The notes: generated by a model from the letters alone, not told the origin. Shown: positions 1-9,395, numbered from the stretch's first letter. The stretch: DNA of 64,000 nucleotides from Phycisphaerales bacterium (GCA_020847175.1 JADLCM010000001.1:124001-188000), one strand, 5' to 3'. Numbers and translations are program-made.

Positions 1-118
1 CGCCAGCAGCACCGACGACGCGGCAGAGTGGATCAAGCGCATGAGAGATCATGGCCGACGCACCGCGTCAAGGCAAGCAGAAAGTGCCGGATCGACACAC
101 TTCGCGCGGGCCCGGACA
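1..118. other. window edge, no assignable gene
   Basis: The first 118 bases precede the stop codon of the minus-strand lectin gene. All plus-strand frames are short. One frame, open from the window edge, could be the tail of a plus-strand gene, but nothing in it is recognisable, so no call is made. Confidence 0.5.
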
Positions 119-1420
119 TCACCGGGGCGGGTGCTTCCTCTCACGCTGGGATTTCCCCGTGATCGTGCCGTTCAGTCCCGATGCGTCCCGCTTCGAAGGA
201 CGCTGCACCAGCCATGGTGAACGCGCCAGCTTCTCGGACTTCGCGCCCTCAACGACCCGCACCGGGGTTGCCGGCACCTGCGAGACGATGGCAGCCGGAG
301 TTTCGCCGGGGACGCCCGAATCGTCGTCTGCGTCCTCGTTCGGGGGCTCCGGGCAGCCGCGCACCACCTGATCGAGGAAATAGAAATAATCCGCGGCGTC
401 CACCAAACCGTCAGGGCTGCCGTAGCCCGGATCGTTCGGGTCGCTGGAGCCGGTCAGGTCCGCCACCGGGAGATTTCGCGCCTCGAATTGGTGGATGAAG
501 TACGTGCCGTCCTTGGCATCCGCCACACCATCGGGCACGCCGTACTCCGGGTCGAACGGATCGTCGGAACCCGTGAAATCACCCGGCACGGCGACGTTGA
601 GGCGCGCGAAGTCCGAGGCGAGCGGTGCGCACGAGTTCTCGATCAGGCAGAAGTAGAGCCCTTCGTCCGCGTCCTGCACGTCGCGCACCGTCAGGCGGCT
701 GGTGTGAGCGCCCGCGTACTTCGCCCCGTCGTCGAGCGGAATGTTGTTGCGGTACCACCGGAACGACATGGGGAACGGGCTGAACGCACGAAGCGTGAAC
801 ACCGCCCGCTGTCCCGGGCAGAGGCTCTTGCCGGTCGGCTGGAGGTTGATCACCGCGCACGGGTTCTCGTTGTACTCGACGATGTATCCCGTGTCCCGGT
901 TGTTGTCATCGTGGGCGCGGTCGTTCCAGGTCCCGTCGAGCTGGGTGCCGAGATTCGAGAAGTGGACGAACGACTCGCCCAGGTCATCGTTATCCGGCTG
1001 GCTCGGCGCCCAGTTGGTGTACCCCCAGGTCTCTCCGCTGGACCACTCCCACCCCTCGCTCGCCGGGAGGATGCCTTTGGGCTGGTACCCGCCGAGCCAC
1101 GGGCCGATCGCACGACGCCCCTCAAGCACGTACCACGAGTCCGGCGTGTCGAGCACGAGCGAAAGCAGGAACGCATCCTCCTCGGCCGAGGTGATGGTTG
1201 CCAGGTACCCGCCGCGCGAGATGGCGGCGTCTCGCGCCACGAGCCATCCGACATCGGGCGTCACGACCACTTCGTAGTAGTGCCCAGTGCCGGCGAAGAG
1301 CACCGGATCAGCACCGGCGCACGGCGCAACGCCGGACATCGCCACCAGCGCGGCCGCCAAACCGCAGCGCACCGGTGACACGAGCGCACAAGCGCCCTGA
1401 GAGCGTGCGAATCCTTGCAT
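119..1420 (-). CDS. secreted C-type-lectin / Ig-like / dockerin-repeat protein
   Basis: Predicted secreted or surface protein of 433 residues. Residues 1 to about 37 form a signal peptide ending near APCAGA. A C-type-lectin-like domain follows (about 45-185), with GYLATITSAEEDAFL near its start and WLGGYQ, WNDRAHDDN and GYIVEYN later. An Ig-like domain comes next (about 190-275, with FRWYRNN and DEGLYFC). Two calcium-loop-like repeats (about 280-356) share the pattern TGS-DP-DP-YG-PDG-D, and the second ends in RGC. This resembles the GC-type dockerin anchors of Phycisphaerae; that match is from memory. A tail of about 77 residues follows the GC, where such proteins usually stop. The ATG at 1420 is chosen over an upstream start because GGAGG lies six bases before it and the signal peptide then begins at the N-terminus. 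The ligand is unknown. The gene is divergent from proS. Confidence 0.85.
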   Translation of the reverse strand: MQGFARSQGACALVSPVRCGLAAALVAMSGVAPCAGADPVLFAGTGHYYEVVVTPDVGWLVARDAAISRGGYLATITSAEEDAFLLSLVLDTPDSWYVLEGRRAIGPWLGGYQPKGILPASEGWEWSSGETWGYTNWAPSQPDNDDLGESFVHFSNLGTQLDGTWNDRAHDDNNRDTGYIVEYNENPCAVINLQPTGKSLCPGQRAVFTLRAFSPFPMSFRWYRNNIPLDDGAKYAGAHTSRLTVRDVQDADEGLYFCLIENSCAPLASDFARLNVAVPGDFTGSDDPFDPEYGVPDGVADAKDGTYFIHQFEARNLPVADLTGSSDPNDPGYGSPDGLVDAADYFYFLDQVVRGCPEPPNEDADDDSGVPGETPAAIVSQVPATPVRVVEGAKSEKLARSPWLVQRPSKRDASGLNGTITGKSQRERKHPPR

Positions 1421-1679
1421 ACTCCACCTCCGGGCCCCGAGGGCCCATCGCTGGTGGAGAGTATCCCGCGCCGCTCGGTTCAAGTCACGACAGAACTTGA
1501 GAAATCAGCGGGTGCTTTGTTCCAGCGCAGATTCCGCGCTTCTCGTTGGGGGCAATCTGTGGACAAACTTGTCGCTTGTCGGGCACAGCTGAGGTCGTCA
1601 TACGGCAGACCATTGCGAACCGCCCGTCCACGACCACGCATCAGGCGCAGCGCCCGCGCGGGCCCAGCAGCCCCGGCGC

Positions 1680-1685
1680 TACACT
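1680..1685 (+). promoter_or_regulatory. TACACT -10 box of proS (near-leaderless)
   Basis: TACACT ends nine bases before the proS ATG, and there is no Shine-Dalgarno sequence in between. It fits the T-A-N-N-N-T start-proximal promoter pattern seen at other genes of the window. No convincing -35 element is visible. Confidence 0.4.
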
Positions 1686-1694
1686 TGGCCCCTT

Positions 1695-3602
1695 ATGGCT
1701 CACCCGATCTCCACCGTCCGACGCGGCACCTCCAGGCGCTGGTCCAAGACCCTGATTCCCACGGCGCGAGAGGCCCCGGCGGACGCAGAGACCCCCAGCC
1801 ATGTCTTCCTGGCCCGTGCGGGTTTCATTCGCAGGGTGGGCGCCGGCATCTACGACTACCTACCCCTTGCGTGGCGGACGCTCCAGAAGATCAGCGACAT
1901 CGTGCGTGACGAAATGGACGCGGCGGAAGCCAGCGAAATGCTCATGCCCGCCTTGGAGCCGGTCGAGCTCTTCGCGGGCACCAAGCGCGATGTCGATTAC
2001 GGCGACCTGCTTTTTAAGCTCACTGACCGGCACGGGCGCACCGCCGCCCTCGCGCCGACGCACGAAGAGGTCATCACCGAAGCGATGATCGGCTCGGTGA
2101 GCAGTTATCGCCAGTTGCCCCTGAACCTGTACCAGATCCAGACCAAGTTCCGCGACGAGTTTCGTCCTCGCGCGGGGCTGCTCCGCTGCCGAGAGTTCAT
2201 CATGAAGGATGCGTACTCCTTCCACCTCTCGGTGGAAGGCCCGGGCGGGCTCAACGAGGCGTACGACGCGATGTACCGCGCGTACACCAACATCTTCACC
2301 CGCTGCGGGCTCAACTTCACCCCCGTCGAGGCGGAGAGCGGCCCGATCGGCGGGAGCGCCAGCCACGAGTTCATGGTCAATGCCCCCTCGGGCGAAGACA
2401 CGGTGCTCGCCTGCCCCGCCAGCGGGTACGCCGCCAATGCCGAGAAGTGCGAGATCGGGCTTCGGCCCGCGCCCGCGCGCGGCTACTTTGCCGGAGAACC
2501 GAGCGGCACGCTCGAGGAGATTCACACGCCGGGATGCCCCGGCATTGAAGACGTGTGCGCGTTCCTGAAAGTGAAGCCGCAGCACATGCTCAAGAGCGTC
2601 CTCTTCAAGGTCAAGAGCACGCCGGAGCAGACCGCGAAGTACGGCGAGGAGTTCATCCTCGCGGTCGTGCGGGGCGATCACGACGTGAACGAAGGCAAGG
2701 TCAAGGCACTCTCCGGGTGCGCTGCCATCACTCTCGCGGACCCCGCCGAAGCCATCGCCAAGGGCTTCGCGATCGGGTTCGTGAGCCCGCGTGCGGCGGT
2801 GGGCAAGAAGGGCGTGCTGGTGCTCGTTGACCGCGACGCTGCGGTCGCTTTCGACGACGCCGCCGGGAAGCCCAAGTTCTGGGTGACCGGCGGCGACCGC
2901 AAGGACTACCACGTCAAGCACTTCAACTGGCAGCGCGACCTCGGCAAGGATCCTTTGGGGGCGACCCCCGCATCGAACGATCCCGGCGGCGCAAACCCCG
3001 GCAACCTGCGGGGAGGCGACGATGACCTGATGGTGGGTGACGTGCGGAACGCCATCGCGGGCGACCCCTCACCACGGAGCCCCGGCGCCGCGCTCGAAGC
3101 GCGTCGCGGCATTGAGGTCGGGCATATCTTCAAGCTCGGCACCAAGTATTCCGACGCGATGGGGTTCGCGATTCTCGACGCCACCCAGAAGAAGCAAAGC
3201 GTGATCATGGGGTGCTACGGCATCGGTGTGAGCCGCACGATGGCCGCCAGCGTGGAGCAGAACCATGACGAGAACGGCATCATCTGGCCTGCCGCCATCG
3301 CGCCGTATCACGTGCATGTCGTGATGATGAAACCAGGCGACGCTGCGCAGGAAGCAGCCTGCGCGGAGCTCACCCATGCGCTCACCGAGGCCGGTTTCGA
3401 TGTCCTCATCGACGACCGCGATGAGCGCCCGGGCGTCAAGTTCAAGGATGCCGACCTGGTGGGCCTGCCCGTTCGCCTCACCCTGGGCGACAAGGCCCTC
3501 GCCGCCGGGGGCGTGGAGTTCAAACTCCGAAGCGACGCGGGCAAAGGCGAAGTGGTGCCGAAGGCGGACGTGGTGACCCGCTGCCTCCGCGCCCTCGGTT
3601 GA
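1695..3602 (+). CDS. proS: prolyl-tRNA synthetase
   Basis: Class II aminoacyl-tRNA synthetase that charges tRNA-Pro. The 635 residues have the bacterial-type layout. An N-terminal catalytic part carries THEE and the motif 2 region with FRDEFRPRAG and RCREFIMKDAYSFH (about 150-177). The YbaK-like editing insertion follows (about 225-395), then motif 3 with GCYGIGVSRTMAA (about 506-520), and a C-terminal anticodon-binding domain. Between the insertion and the motif at about residue 470 (RGIEVGHIFKLGTKYS) lies an unusual Gly/Pro/Asp-rich stretch of about 55 residues, absent from typical ProRS as I recall it. It stays in frame, so it looks like an inserted linker rather than a frameshift. The gene stands alone, divergent from the lectin gene. 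Confidence 0.97.
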   Translation: MAHPISTVRRGTSRRWSKTLIPTAREAPADAETPSHVFLARAGFIRRVGAGIYDYLPLAWRTLQKISDIVRDEMDAAEASEMLMPALEPVELFAGTKRDVDYGDLLFKLTDRHGRTAALAPTHEEVITEAMIGSVSSYRQLPLNLYQIQTKFRDEFRPRAGLLRCREFIMKDAYSFHLSVEGPGGLNEAYDAMYRAYTNIFTRCGLNFTPVEAESGPIGGSASHEFMVNAPSGEDTVLACPASGYAANAEKCEIGLRPAPARGYFAGEPSGTLEEIHTPGCPGIEDVCAFLKVKPQHMLKSVLFKVKSTPEQTAKYGEEFILAVVRGDHDVNEGKVKALSGCAAITLADPAEAIAKGFAIGFVSPRAAVGKKGVLVLVDRDAAVAFDDAAGKPKFWVTGGDRKDYHVKHFNWQRDLGKDPLGATPASNDPGGANPGNLRGGDDDLMVGDVRNAIAGDPSPRSPGAALEARRGIEVGHIFKLGTKYSDAMGFAILDATQKKQSVIMGCYGIGVSRTMAASVEQNHDENGIIWPAAIAPYHVHVVMMKPGDAAQEAACAELTHALTEAGFDVLIDDRDERPGVKFKDADLVGLPVRLTLGDKALAAGGVEFKLRSDAGKGEVVPKADVVTRCLRALG

Positions 3603-3772
3603 CGACCCCGCAGCCAGCCCTTTGAAGCGTTGAGTCAGGGGCTGTGCGGCCGCACCGCGTGCGTGCCGAAGCCCGGCGCGACCAGTCCGCGCGGGCATCA
3701 CCGCCCCGGCGGGGTCTCACGCGCTGCGGCAACAGGTTTCACTTCGCGATCGCGTCTCTACGGGCGCACGGC

Positions 3773-4423
3773 TCACTCCGCGGCGGCCAACATCACCTGT
3801 GACTCGGGGGGCGCGGGGTCATCGACGGGCCATTCGATCTCTACCTTCGCCCCGACGAACGAGAGCAGGGTGGTGATCTGCTTCTCGATGCTCCGGCGCG
3901 CCTCGGCCCGGTACCGCGGGTCTGCCGCCTCAAAGAGCGCGGCAGCCTGCTCCTGCGCCTTGCTCATCAGTTCCTTCTGCGAGGCCGCGTTCATCTGGAT
4001 CACATCCAGCAGGCCGAGCAGGCGTCCGTCTTGGATGTCGTAGGGTGTCACATCGATCAGCCGCAACGAACCTTCCACGGGGGGCATGAAGATGCGGTAG
4101 GCGTTCTCCCCCACTTCCTTCACGTGCTCGCGCGCCAGGCGCGTCAGGTCCACACCGTACTGCTTTTCAAAGTGGAAGATCATCGCCACCCGTGCCTGGC
4201 TCAGAAGCAAGGGCGGCAACCACCCGAACCCCTTGGTCGCGGTCGCGATCTCCTTGGCCGAGACTTCAAGCCCGATGATCTTGCCCACGGTGCGCACCTG
4301 CTCGGCGATCACGTCAATGCGGATCTTCGCCGGGCCGGCACCCCGTCGCAGCAGTAGTTTCAGACCCAGAAGCGCCCCGACCGCACCGCCCGCCCCGATG
4401 CCCAGCAAGAGAAGGTCGCTCAC
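3773..4423 (-). CDS. membrane-anchored DUF4230-like protein
   Basis: A protein of 216 residues with one N-terminal membrane segment (about 3-24) followed by a basic stretch and a soluble domain. The domain opens with a strand-rich part (KIIGLEVSAKEIATATKGFGW) and has a helical, alanine-rich C-terminal half. It resembles DUF4230 proteins, whose function is unknown; this assignment is from memory and moderate. The start overlaps the stop of the upstream membrane-protein gene by four bases (ATGA), so the two are translationally coupled and probably work together at the membrane. Confidence 0.8.
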   Translation of the reverse strand: MSDLLLLGIGAGGAVGALLGLKLLLRRGAGPAKIRIDVIAEQVRTVGKIIGLEVSAKEIATATKGFGWLPPLLLSQARVAMIFHFEKQYGVDLTRLAREHVKEVGENAYRIFMPPVEGSLRLIDVTPYDIQDGRLLGLLDVIQMNAASQKELMSKAQEQAAALFEAADPRYRAEARRSIEKQITTLLSFVGAKVEIEWPVDDPAPPESQVMLAAAE

Positions 4424-5112
4424 GTGGTGCTCCCGGAGGGTTCTTGGCCGGCGCCGGCGGGCGATTTCGGCATCGGCGCCGGCGAGCCCGGGACAGAAGT
4501 GGCCTGACGATCGAGCCGCCCGTACTCAAAGGCATGAATGACCAAGTCCACCCCCACGCTGATGAAAGCCACGAGGGCGACGCCCGCGACCATGAGGGCC
4601 GTGATCGCGCCGACCTTCATCGCCGTGCCCTGGGGCGTCCACACCTTCCAGGCGACAGCGACGCCGGCAACCATGACCAGGCCCAGGCCCAGCCAGATGA
4701 CCCCCTGGCGCGCCGCTTTCGCGCTCCGTCCGTCGCGTGCGAGCACGGTCCACGCCCCCACGCCGGCGAACCCCAACGCAAGCGCGAACCGACCCAGAAA
4801 CCACGGGGATCGCGCCACCTGGCGCGCGGCGAACTGCTGCGAAACCAGCCCCAGGCCCGTGCACACCACCACGGCAAGCGCGATCAACGCGAGCGCGAGG
4901 CCCGGCCCGTCGCGAAAACGGCCCCAGACAAGCAGCAGGCCGGTCAACCCGCAGAGCGTGAGAATGCCCTCAAAGCCAAGCACGAAGGCATCCATCGGGG
5001 ACTTCGTCAGCGCCCGGTACGCCGCCCACGCCACGGTCGCGAGCAGAAGCGCCGAGAGCACTCCGATGACCTTCTTCTGTCGGGCTCCCAGGGTGAACAT
5101 TTGCTCAGTCAT
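4420..5112 (-). CDS. multi-pass membrane protein of unknown function
   Basis: A hydrophobic protein of 230 residues with about five or six predicted membrane helices (first near 15-35, last near 170-190). It ends in a short polar, proline-rich tail. I recognise no family. A good Shine-Dalgarno sequence (GGAGG) lies just before the ATG at 5112, and a TAAGTT box some 15 bases further upstream could be its -10 element. It is the first gene of a two-gene unit with the DUF4230-like gene, sharing the ATGA overlap. Confidence 0.8.
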   Translation of the reverse strand: MTEQMFTLGARQKKVIGVLSALLLATVAWAAYRALTKSPMDAFVLGFEGILTLCGLTGLLLVWGRFRDGPGLALALIALAVVVCTGLGLVSQQFAARQVARSPWFLGRFALALGFAGVGAWTVLARDGRSAKAARQGVIWLGLGLVMVAGVAVAWKVWTPQGTAMKVGAITALMVAGVALVAFISVGVDLVIHAFEYGRLDRQATSVPGSPAPMPKSPAGAGQEPSGSTT

Positions 5113-5377
5113 CGGACCTCCGGCCTCCCCAACTTACGGACAAAGGCCTGCCGAGTTCAAGCGCGAGGGCGAGGCGTGGAAAGTGCGTGCCTCCCCAGAA
5201 ACGGTGTCCATTCGTTCACCCCCTCATTCCGGGGGATGCCCGGCGCCGGATTGCGTTCATCCGGGCGCCTGCGCAAGCCGATGCCCGGGCAAGACGAGCG
5301 GGGAGAATCCGATTGGAGGATCGCTCGCACACCGTCCGATTCAACCCCCGGCCCGGCGCGGCCGCCCGGAATGAGCA
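5113..5377. other. intergenic region between membrane-protein gene and fliD unit
   Basis: This segment lies between a minus-strand gene start and the plus-strand flagellar genes, so it should hold both promoters. I searched for sigma-28-like and sigma-54-like elements expected for flagellar genes and found no convincing match. Confidence 0.4.
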
Positions 5378-5572
5378 ATGCCCCCTCGCAAGACCGAAGA
5401 CCCCTTTGCTGAGGCCCGGCGCCAGTACCGACGGGTGCTCGCATCGTGGAGCCAGGACCTTCTGCGCCTTCGCCGGCTCGGGTGGGACCGCCCCTGCTTC
5501 CGGTCGGAGGCCGACGTCGCCGAAGCGGGCCCGGTACGTCCCCCAGCGCCCCGGACCCGGGCGGCGGCATAA
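5378..5572 (+). CDS. possible small protein upstream of fliD
   Basis: An open frame of 64 codons. Its first 35 residues look protein-like (EDPFAEARRQYRRVLASW), while the C-terminal end is Pro/Ala/Arg-rich. Its TAA stop at 5570-5572 abuts the fliD Shine-Dalgarno sequence, and its stop lies 11 bases before the fliD start, so coupling is plausible. No ribosome-binding site or promoter box is visible before its ATG. It may be a real flagellar accessory protein or a chance open frame in GC-rich DNA. Confidence 0.35.
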   Translation: MPPRKTEDPFAEARRQYRRVLASWSQDLLRLRRLGWDRPCFRSEADVAEAGPVRPPAPRTRAAA

Positions 5573-5583
5573 GGAGCGAAGCT

Positions 5584-8430
5584 ATGGGATCAATCACCAG
5601 CGGTTCGGGCCTGTTCAGCGGCATCGACTCCGCCACGATCATCGACCAGCTTCTCGCGATCGAGGCACGCCCCCGCACCCTCTTTCAGCGCCGCATTGCC
5701 CAGTTGCAGCAGCAGCAGGCCGCGTATCTCGACGTGAACAGCCGCCTCAACTCGCTCAAGGGCGTGGCGGCGAGCTTCCGCACCGGCAAGACCTTTCAGT
5801 CCATGCGGGCGACCTCGACGGACGCGGACGTGCTGAGCGCCACCGCGAGCACCACCGCCCAACCCGGATCGTACCAGTTCCTGGTAGACCGGCTGGTCAC
5901 CAATCAGCAACTTCTGAGCAGCGGCTTCGCGGACCGCGACAGCACGAGCCTGGGCGCCACCTCGTTCGTCTTTGAATCGGCTGACGGCCGCCTTGATCGC
6001 GACACCGCGCTCGCGGGCTTCAACGGAGGCGAGGGAGTCGAACGCGGCAAGATCGTCATCACTCAGGGGTCTGGCTCGGCGACAGTCGATCTTTCCAAGG
6101 CCGTGACCCTCGGCGACGTGGTCGAGGCCATCAACACGGCCACGGGCGTGAGCGTGACGGCCTCGGTCGACAACCAGCGTCTGGTGCTCACGTCGAGCAG
6201 CGGTGCGTTCTCCGTCTCCAGTGCGACCGGCTACGACACCGCCGCGAGCCTGGGCATCCAGGGTTCGAGCGCGGGCGGAGGCACCCAGACGCTTTCCGGC
6301 TCCGCGATCTACTACGCGGGCTCCTCCACGGCGCTCTCCCAGCTCAACGACGGCAACGGCGTCTTCGTCAGCGACACGGTCGGCCCCACCCGGTTCGATT
6401 TCCGCCTGACCGTCGGCACCACCTCGGTTGATGTGAACATTGGCGAGGTGTACGACAGCGAATCCAAAGTGACCGAGGGTCCGGCTTCGAGTCTCGGGGC
6501 GGTCGTCGAACGCATCAACGAGGCGATCTCCGCCGCGGGCGTGACCGGCGTCAGCGCGTCGATCGACACCACGGGGTCGCGCCTGGTCATCGCCAACACC
6601 TCCGGCCAGAACCTCGCGATCACGGAGAGCGGCACCGGCACGACGGCCCGGGACCTCGGCATTCTCCGCACCACCGCCGCGCCGGGAGGCGTGACCGGCA
6701 AGCGCCTGCTCGCGGGGCTGGACGACACCCTGCTGCGGAGCGTGGACGGCAACCAGGGAGGAGGCACCCTGATCGCCATCACGTCGCGGGCCGGCGCCGA
6801 GTTCGAGGTGGACACGACCGGGCTGGAGACGATCCAGGAAGTTCTCGCGGCGATCTCGACGGCCTCCGGCGGCGCGGTGACCGCGGCCCTCAACGATGCC
6901 GGAACGGGGCTCGTGATCACGGACCAGACCGCGAGCGGGTCCATCGTGGGGAATCTCATCGTCGGGGGCGACGGGGCGGACGCCCTGGGCATCGCGACCG
7001 GCGCGTCGGGTGTCGCGGAGAGCACCTTCAGGGGCGCGAGCGCCCAGCACGCCTACGTCACCGGCTCGACCCTGCTCAGCAAGCTGAGCGGAGGCGCAGG
7101 GGTCGGCACCGGGACGTTCACGATCACCGACGGCTCCGGCATTGTGACCGCCATCGAGATCGACAATGACACCACCAACGTCCACCAGCTCCTGCGCGAG
7201 ATCAACGGGCAGCTGAGCAGCAAGGGCGCCAACGCCATCGCGAGCATCAACGACAAGGGCGACGGCATCGTCATCAAGGAGCGCACCGACCGCCCCAACG
7301 GCGCCACGGCGATCCGGGTGAACGACACCAGCGGCGCCGTGGCCAAGCGCCTGGGCATCGCCGGCACGGCCGAGGGCATCGGCACCTCCAACGTGCTCGA
7401 CGGGAGCGCCGAGCGCGAAGTCGAGTTCGAGAGCGCCGACACGCTGGAGGACGTGGTCCAGAAGATCAACGAAGCCGGTGTGCAGGCGACCGCGAGCATC
7501 ATCAACGACGGGCAGGGGGCCAACTCGTTCCGGGTCAGCCTTGTCGCCCGTTCCAGCGGCCGTGGAGGCCGGTTCACCATCGACACGAAGGGCGTCAACC
7601 TCGGCCTGACCACGCTCGAAGCAGGCGAGAACTCGCGCGTCTTCTTCGGCTCCAGCGACCCCGCCCGCGCGGTGCTCGTCTCCAGCAGTTCCAACACCGT
7701 CGATTCTCTCATCACCGGCGTCTCGATCGACCTCCAACGCACCTCCACCGATCTCGTCACTCTCTCGGTGACCCGCGACACCACCGCGATCGAGGCAAAG
7801 ATCGACGAGTTCGTCAAGTCGTTCAACGACGTGATCGATCGCATCGACTTCCAGACCCGCTACAACAGCGAGACCCAGGAACGCGGCGCGCTGCTGGGCG
7901 ACGGGGCGGCCTTCGCCCTGCGCCAGACCCTGTTCAGCAAGATCCAGGGCACGGGCTTCAATATCGAAGGCCGCTATCAACGCCTCGCCGATGTCGGCCT
8001 CGAGTTCGGTGACGGGGGCGTGCTTTCGATTGACAAGACTCGCCTCCGCGCCGCGATGGAAGAAGACTATGACGCCGTCGCCGAGCTCTTCACCGCCCGC
8101 GACCTTGAAGACAAGGAGGATGATGAGGTCGCGCCGGGCATTACCGTGCGCAACACGAGCACGGACGACACCTTCTCCCGGCTCGGCCTCGCCGGCATCA
8201 TCGAGGAACTGGCCAAGGACTACACCGACAGCGTCGACGGGCAGCTCACCAATCGTTCCAACGCTCTCACCACCCAGATCCGCGGCCTCAACACCCGTGT
8301 CGAAGACTTCGACGCCCGCCTCGATCGGCGGCGCGAAGTGCTCCAACGCCAGTTTCTCGCGATGGAGCAGGCGATCGCGCAGCTCCAGAGTCAAAGTTCC
8401 GCTCTCACCGCGCTGCGAAGTGTCGGATAA
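5584..8430 (+). CDS. fliD: flagellar filament capping protein FliD
   Basis: FliD (HAP2) caps the growing flagellar filament and promotes flagellin assembly outside the cell. The 948-residue protein begins with the family's N-terminal signature (SGSGLFSGIDSATIIDQLLAIE) and ends with the C-terminal coiled-coil region (about 730-948, with FVKSFNDVIDRIDFQ and a helical tail). The middle is long and repetitive, with several copies of a 'GxGxGTxxITD-G' type flagellin-hook unit, making the protein about twice the length of enterobacterial FliD. The ATG at 5584 is preceded by AGGAG at suitable spacing. The reading frame is open further upstream, but that extension lacks the FliD N-terminus. fliS follows directly. 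Confidence 0.95.
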   Translation: MGSITSGSGLFSGIDSATIIDQLLAIEARPRTLFQRRIAQLQQQQAAYLDVNSRLNSLKGVAASFRTGKTFQSMRATSTDADVLSATASTTAQPGSYQFLVDRLVTNQQLLSSGFADRDSTSLGATSFVFESADGRLDRDTALAGFNGGEGVERGKIVITQGSGSATVDLSKAVTLGDVVEAINTATGVSVTASVDNQRLVLTSSSGAFSVSSATGYDTAASLGIQGSSAGGGTQTLSGSAIYYAGSSTALSQLNDGNGVFVSDTVGPTRFDFRLTVGTTSVDVNIGEVYDSESKVTEGPASSLGAVVERINEAISAAGVTGVSASIDTTGSRLVIANTSGQNLAITESGTGTTARDLGILRTTAAPGGVTGKRLLAGLDDTLLRSVDGNQGGGTLIAITSRAGAEFEVDTTGLETIQEVLAAISTASGGAVTAALNDAGTGLVITDQTASGSIVGNLIVGGDGADALGIATGASGVAESTFRGASAQHAYVTGSTLLSKLSGGAGVGTGTFTITDGSGIVTAIEIDNDTTNVHQLLREINGQLSSKGANAIASINDKGDGIVIKERTDRPNGATAIRVNDTSGAVAKRLGIAGTAEGIGTSNVLDGSAEREVEFESADTLEDVVQKINEAGVQATASIINDGQGANSFRVSLVARSSGRGGRFTIDTKGVNLGLTTLEAGENSRVFFGSSDPARAVLVSSSSNTVDSLITGVSIDLQRTSTDLVTLSVTRDTTAIEAKIDEFVKSFNDVIDRIDFQTRYNSETQERGALLGDGAAFALRQTLFSKIQGTGFNIEGRYQRLADVGLEFGDGGVLSIDKTRLRAAMEEDYDAVAELFTARDLEDKEDDEVAPGITVRNTSTDDTFSRLGLAGIIEELAKDYTDSVDGQLTNRSNALTTQIRGLNTRVEDFDARLDRRREVLQRQFLAMEQAIAQLQSQSSALTALRSVG

Positions 8431-8511
8431 CTCTTGCGCACCGTCCGGCCCTGTCCGGGTGAGTTACCCCCGTTGAAGTGCGGGGCCGAACGGTTCGATA
8501 TCTCTGCCCGC

Positions 8512-8979
8512 ATGAGCACCCAAGACGCCAACCACGCGCTTTCCTACCTGAAGACCCGGGTGTTCACCGCCTCGCCGCAGGAGTTGCGCCTGCTGCTCCT
8601 GGACGGCGCGGTGAAGTTCGCCCGCCAGGGACGGGAGGCGATGGAGAAGAAGGACTTTGAGGGAGTCTTCAACGGCATCAGCCAGTGCCGCGCCATTGTC
8701 ACAGAACTCCTGACGTCCGTGCGCGACGATGCAGACCCCGTGCTCGCCGAGCGGGTTCGCTCGGTCTACACGTTCATCTTCCGCGAGCTCATGGAGGTCG
8801 GCTTCAACCGGGATGTGCCCCGCACCGATCGCGTCATCGAACTCCTCGAGTATGAGCGCGAGACCTGGGCCCTGGTGCTCGAAAAGGTCGGGCGCAACGT
8901 CGCGGCCGCAGGCCCGCAGTCGCCCGGCGCCCCCGGCACGGCGGCAGCACCGGCCTCGCGATTGAGCATCCAAGCCTGA
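8512..8979 (+). CDS. fliS: flagellin export chaperone FliS
   Basis: FliS binds the C-terminus of flagellin in the cytoplasm and prevents premature polymerisation. The 155-residue product has the four-helix FliS pattern: NHALSYLKTRVFTASPQELRLLLLDGAVKF near the N-terminus, then YTFIFRELMEV, and a Pro/Ala-rich tail. The reading frame is open from 8434, but the ATG at 8512 gives the usual FliS N-terminus. The gene lies 81 bases after fliD, the normal fliD-fliS arrangement, and is presumably co-transcribed with it. Confidence 0.93.
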   Translation: MSTQDANHALSYLKTRVFTASPQELRLLLLDGAVKFARQGREAMEKKDFEGVFNGISQCRAIVTELLTSVRDDADPVLAERVRSVYTFIFRELMEVGFNRDVPRTDRVIELLEYERETWALVLEKVGRNVAAAGPQSPGAPGTAAAPASRLSIQA

Positions 8980-9033
8980 GCAGTCCGTTCCCGCCCATCG
9001 ACCGCGCGCCGGCAATCCCGAGCCCGCCGGGTC

Positions 9034-9039
9034 TACGCT
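9034..9039 (+). promoter_or_regulatory. TACGCT box, leaderless start of the small MerR-like gene
   Basis: TACGCT ends five bases before the ATG at 9045, with no Shine-Dalgarno sequence. It belongs to the window's T-A-N-N-N-T set. Confidence 0.45.
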
Positions 9040-9044
9040 CGCCC

Positions 9045-9338
9045 ATGCGCCGAGGTCAGGCCCCACGCGAAACACCGGATGAATCCTACAGCAAGCGCGA
9101 GCTCATGCACGCGGCGAAGATCACCGCCGGGCTCTTTGACTCCATCCGCAAGGCCGCCCGGGTACGTGGACCGGCGCATGGCGGTATGGACTGGGCCTTC
9201 TCCCGGACCGATGTAGAGGCCCTCATTCATCGGGCACGCGACGGGCGATTCCGGGCCCTCGCGAGCGACGCCGCGGCCGCGTGGGAGGCACTCCTGAACC
9301 CGGACGATGCGCCGGCCGCTGACGACGAGCAGGGCTGA
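9045..9338 (+). CDS. small MerR-like helix-turn-helix protein
   Basis: A 97-residue cytoplasmic protein. Residues about 15-62 (YSKRELMHAAKITAGLFDSI, then RKAARV, then WAFSRTDVEALIHRA) resemble a MerR/excisionase-type winged helix: a helix that selects a 'turn', a basic recognition helix, and a short wing containing the W-x-F motif. The C-terminus is Ala/Asp-rich and acidic. It could be a DNA-binding regulator or adaptor; no partner is evident. It sits 65 bases after fliS but appears to have its own promoter box, so it need not belong to the flagellar unit. Confidence 0.75.
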   Translation: MRRGQAPRETPDESYSKRELMHAAKITAGLFDSIRKAARVRGPAHGGMDWAFSRTDVEALIHRARDGRFRALASDAAAAWEALLNPDDAPAADDEQG

Positions 9339-9395
9339 CGGTCCGGAGGCCCGGCGGTCCCCGTTCGGCGGGGGGCGCCCCGCGTTCGGCGTGCT

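Noticed and set aside
5590-8394. 934-codon open frame antisense to fliD
   Set aside because: It mirrors fliD codon positions in GC-rich DNA and has no recognisable domain; fliD on the other strand is unmistakable.
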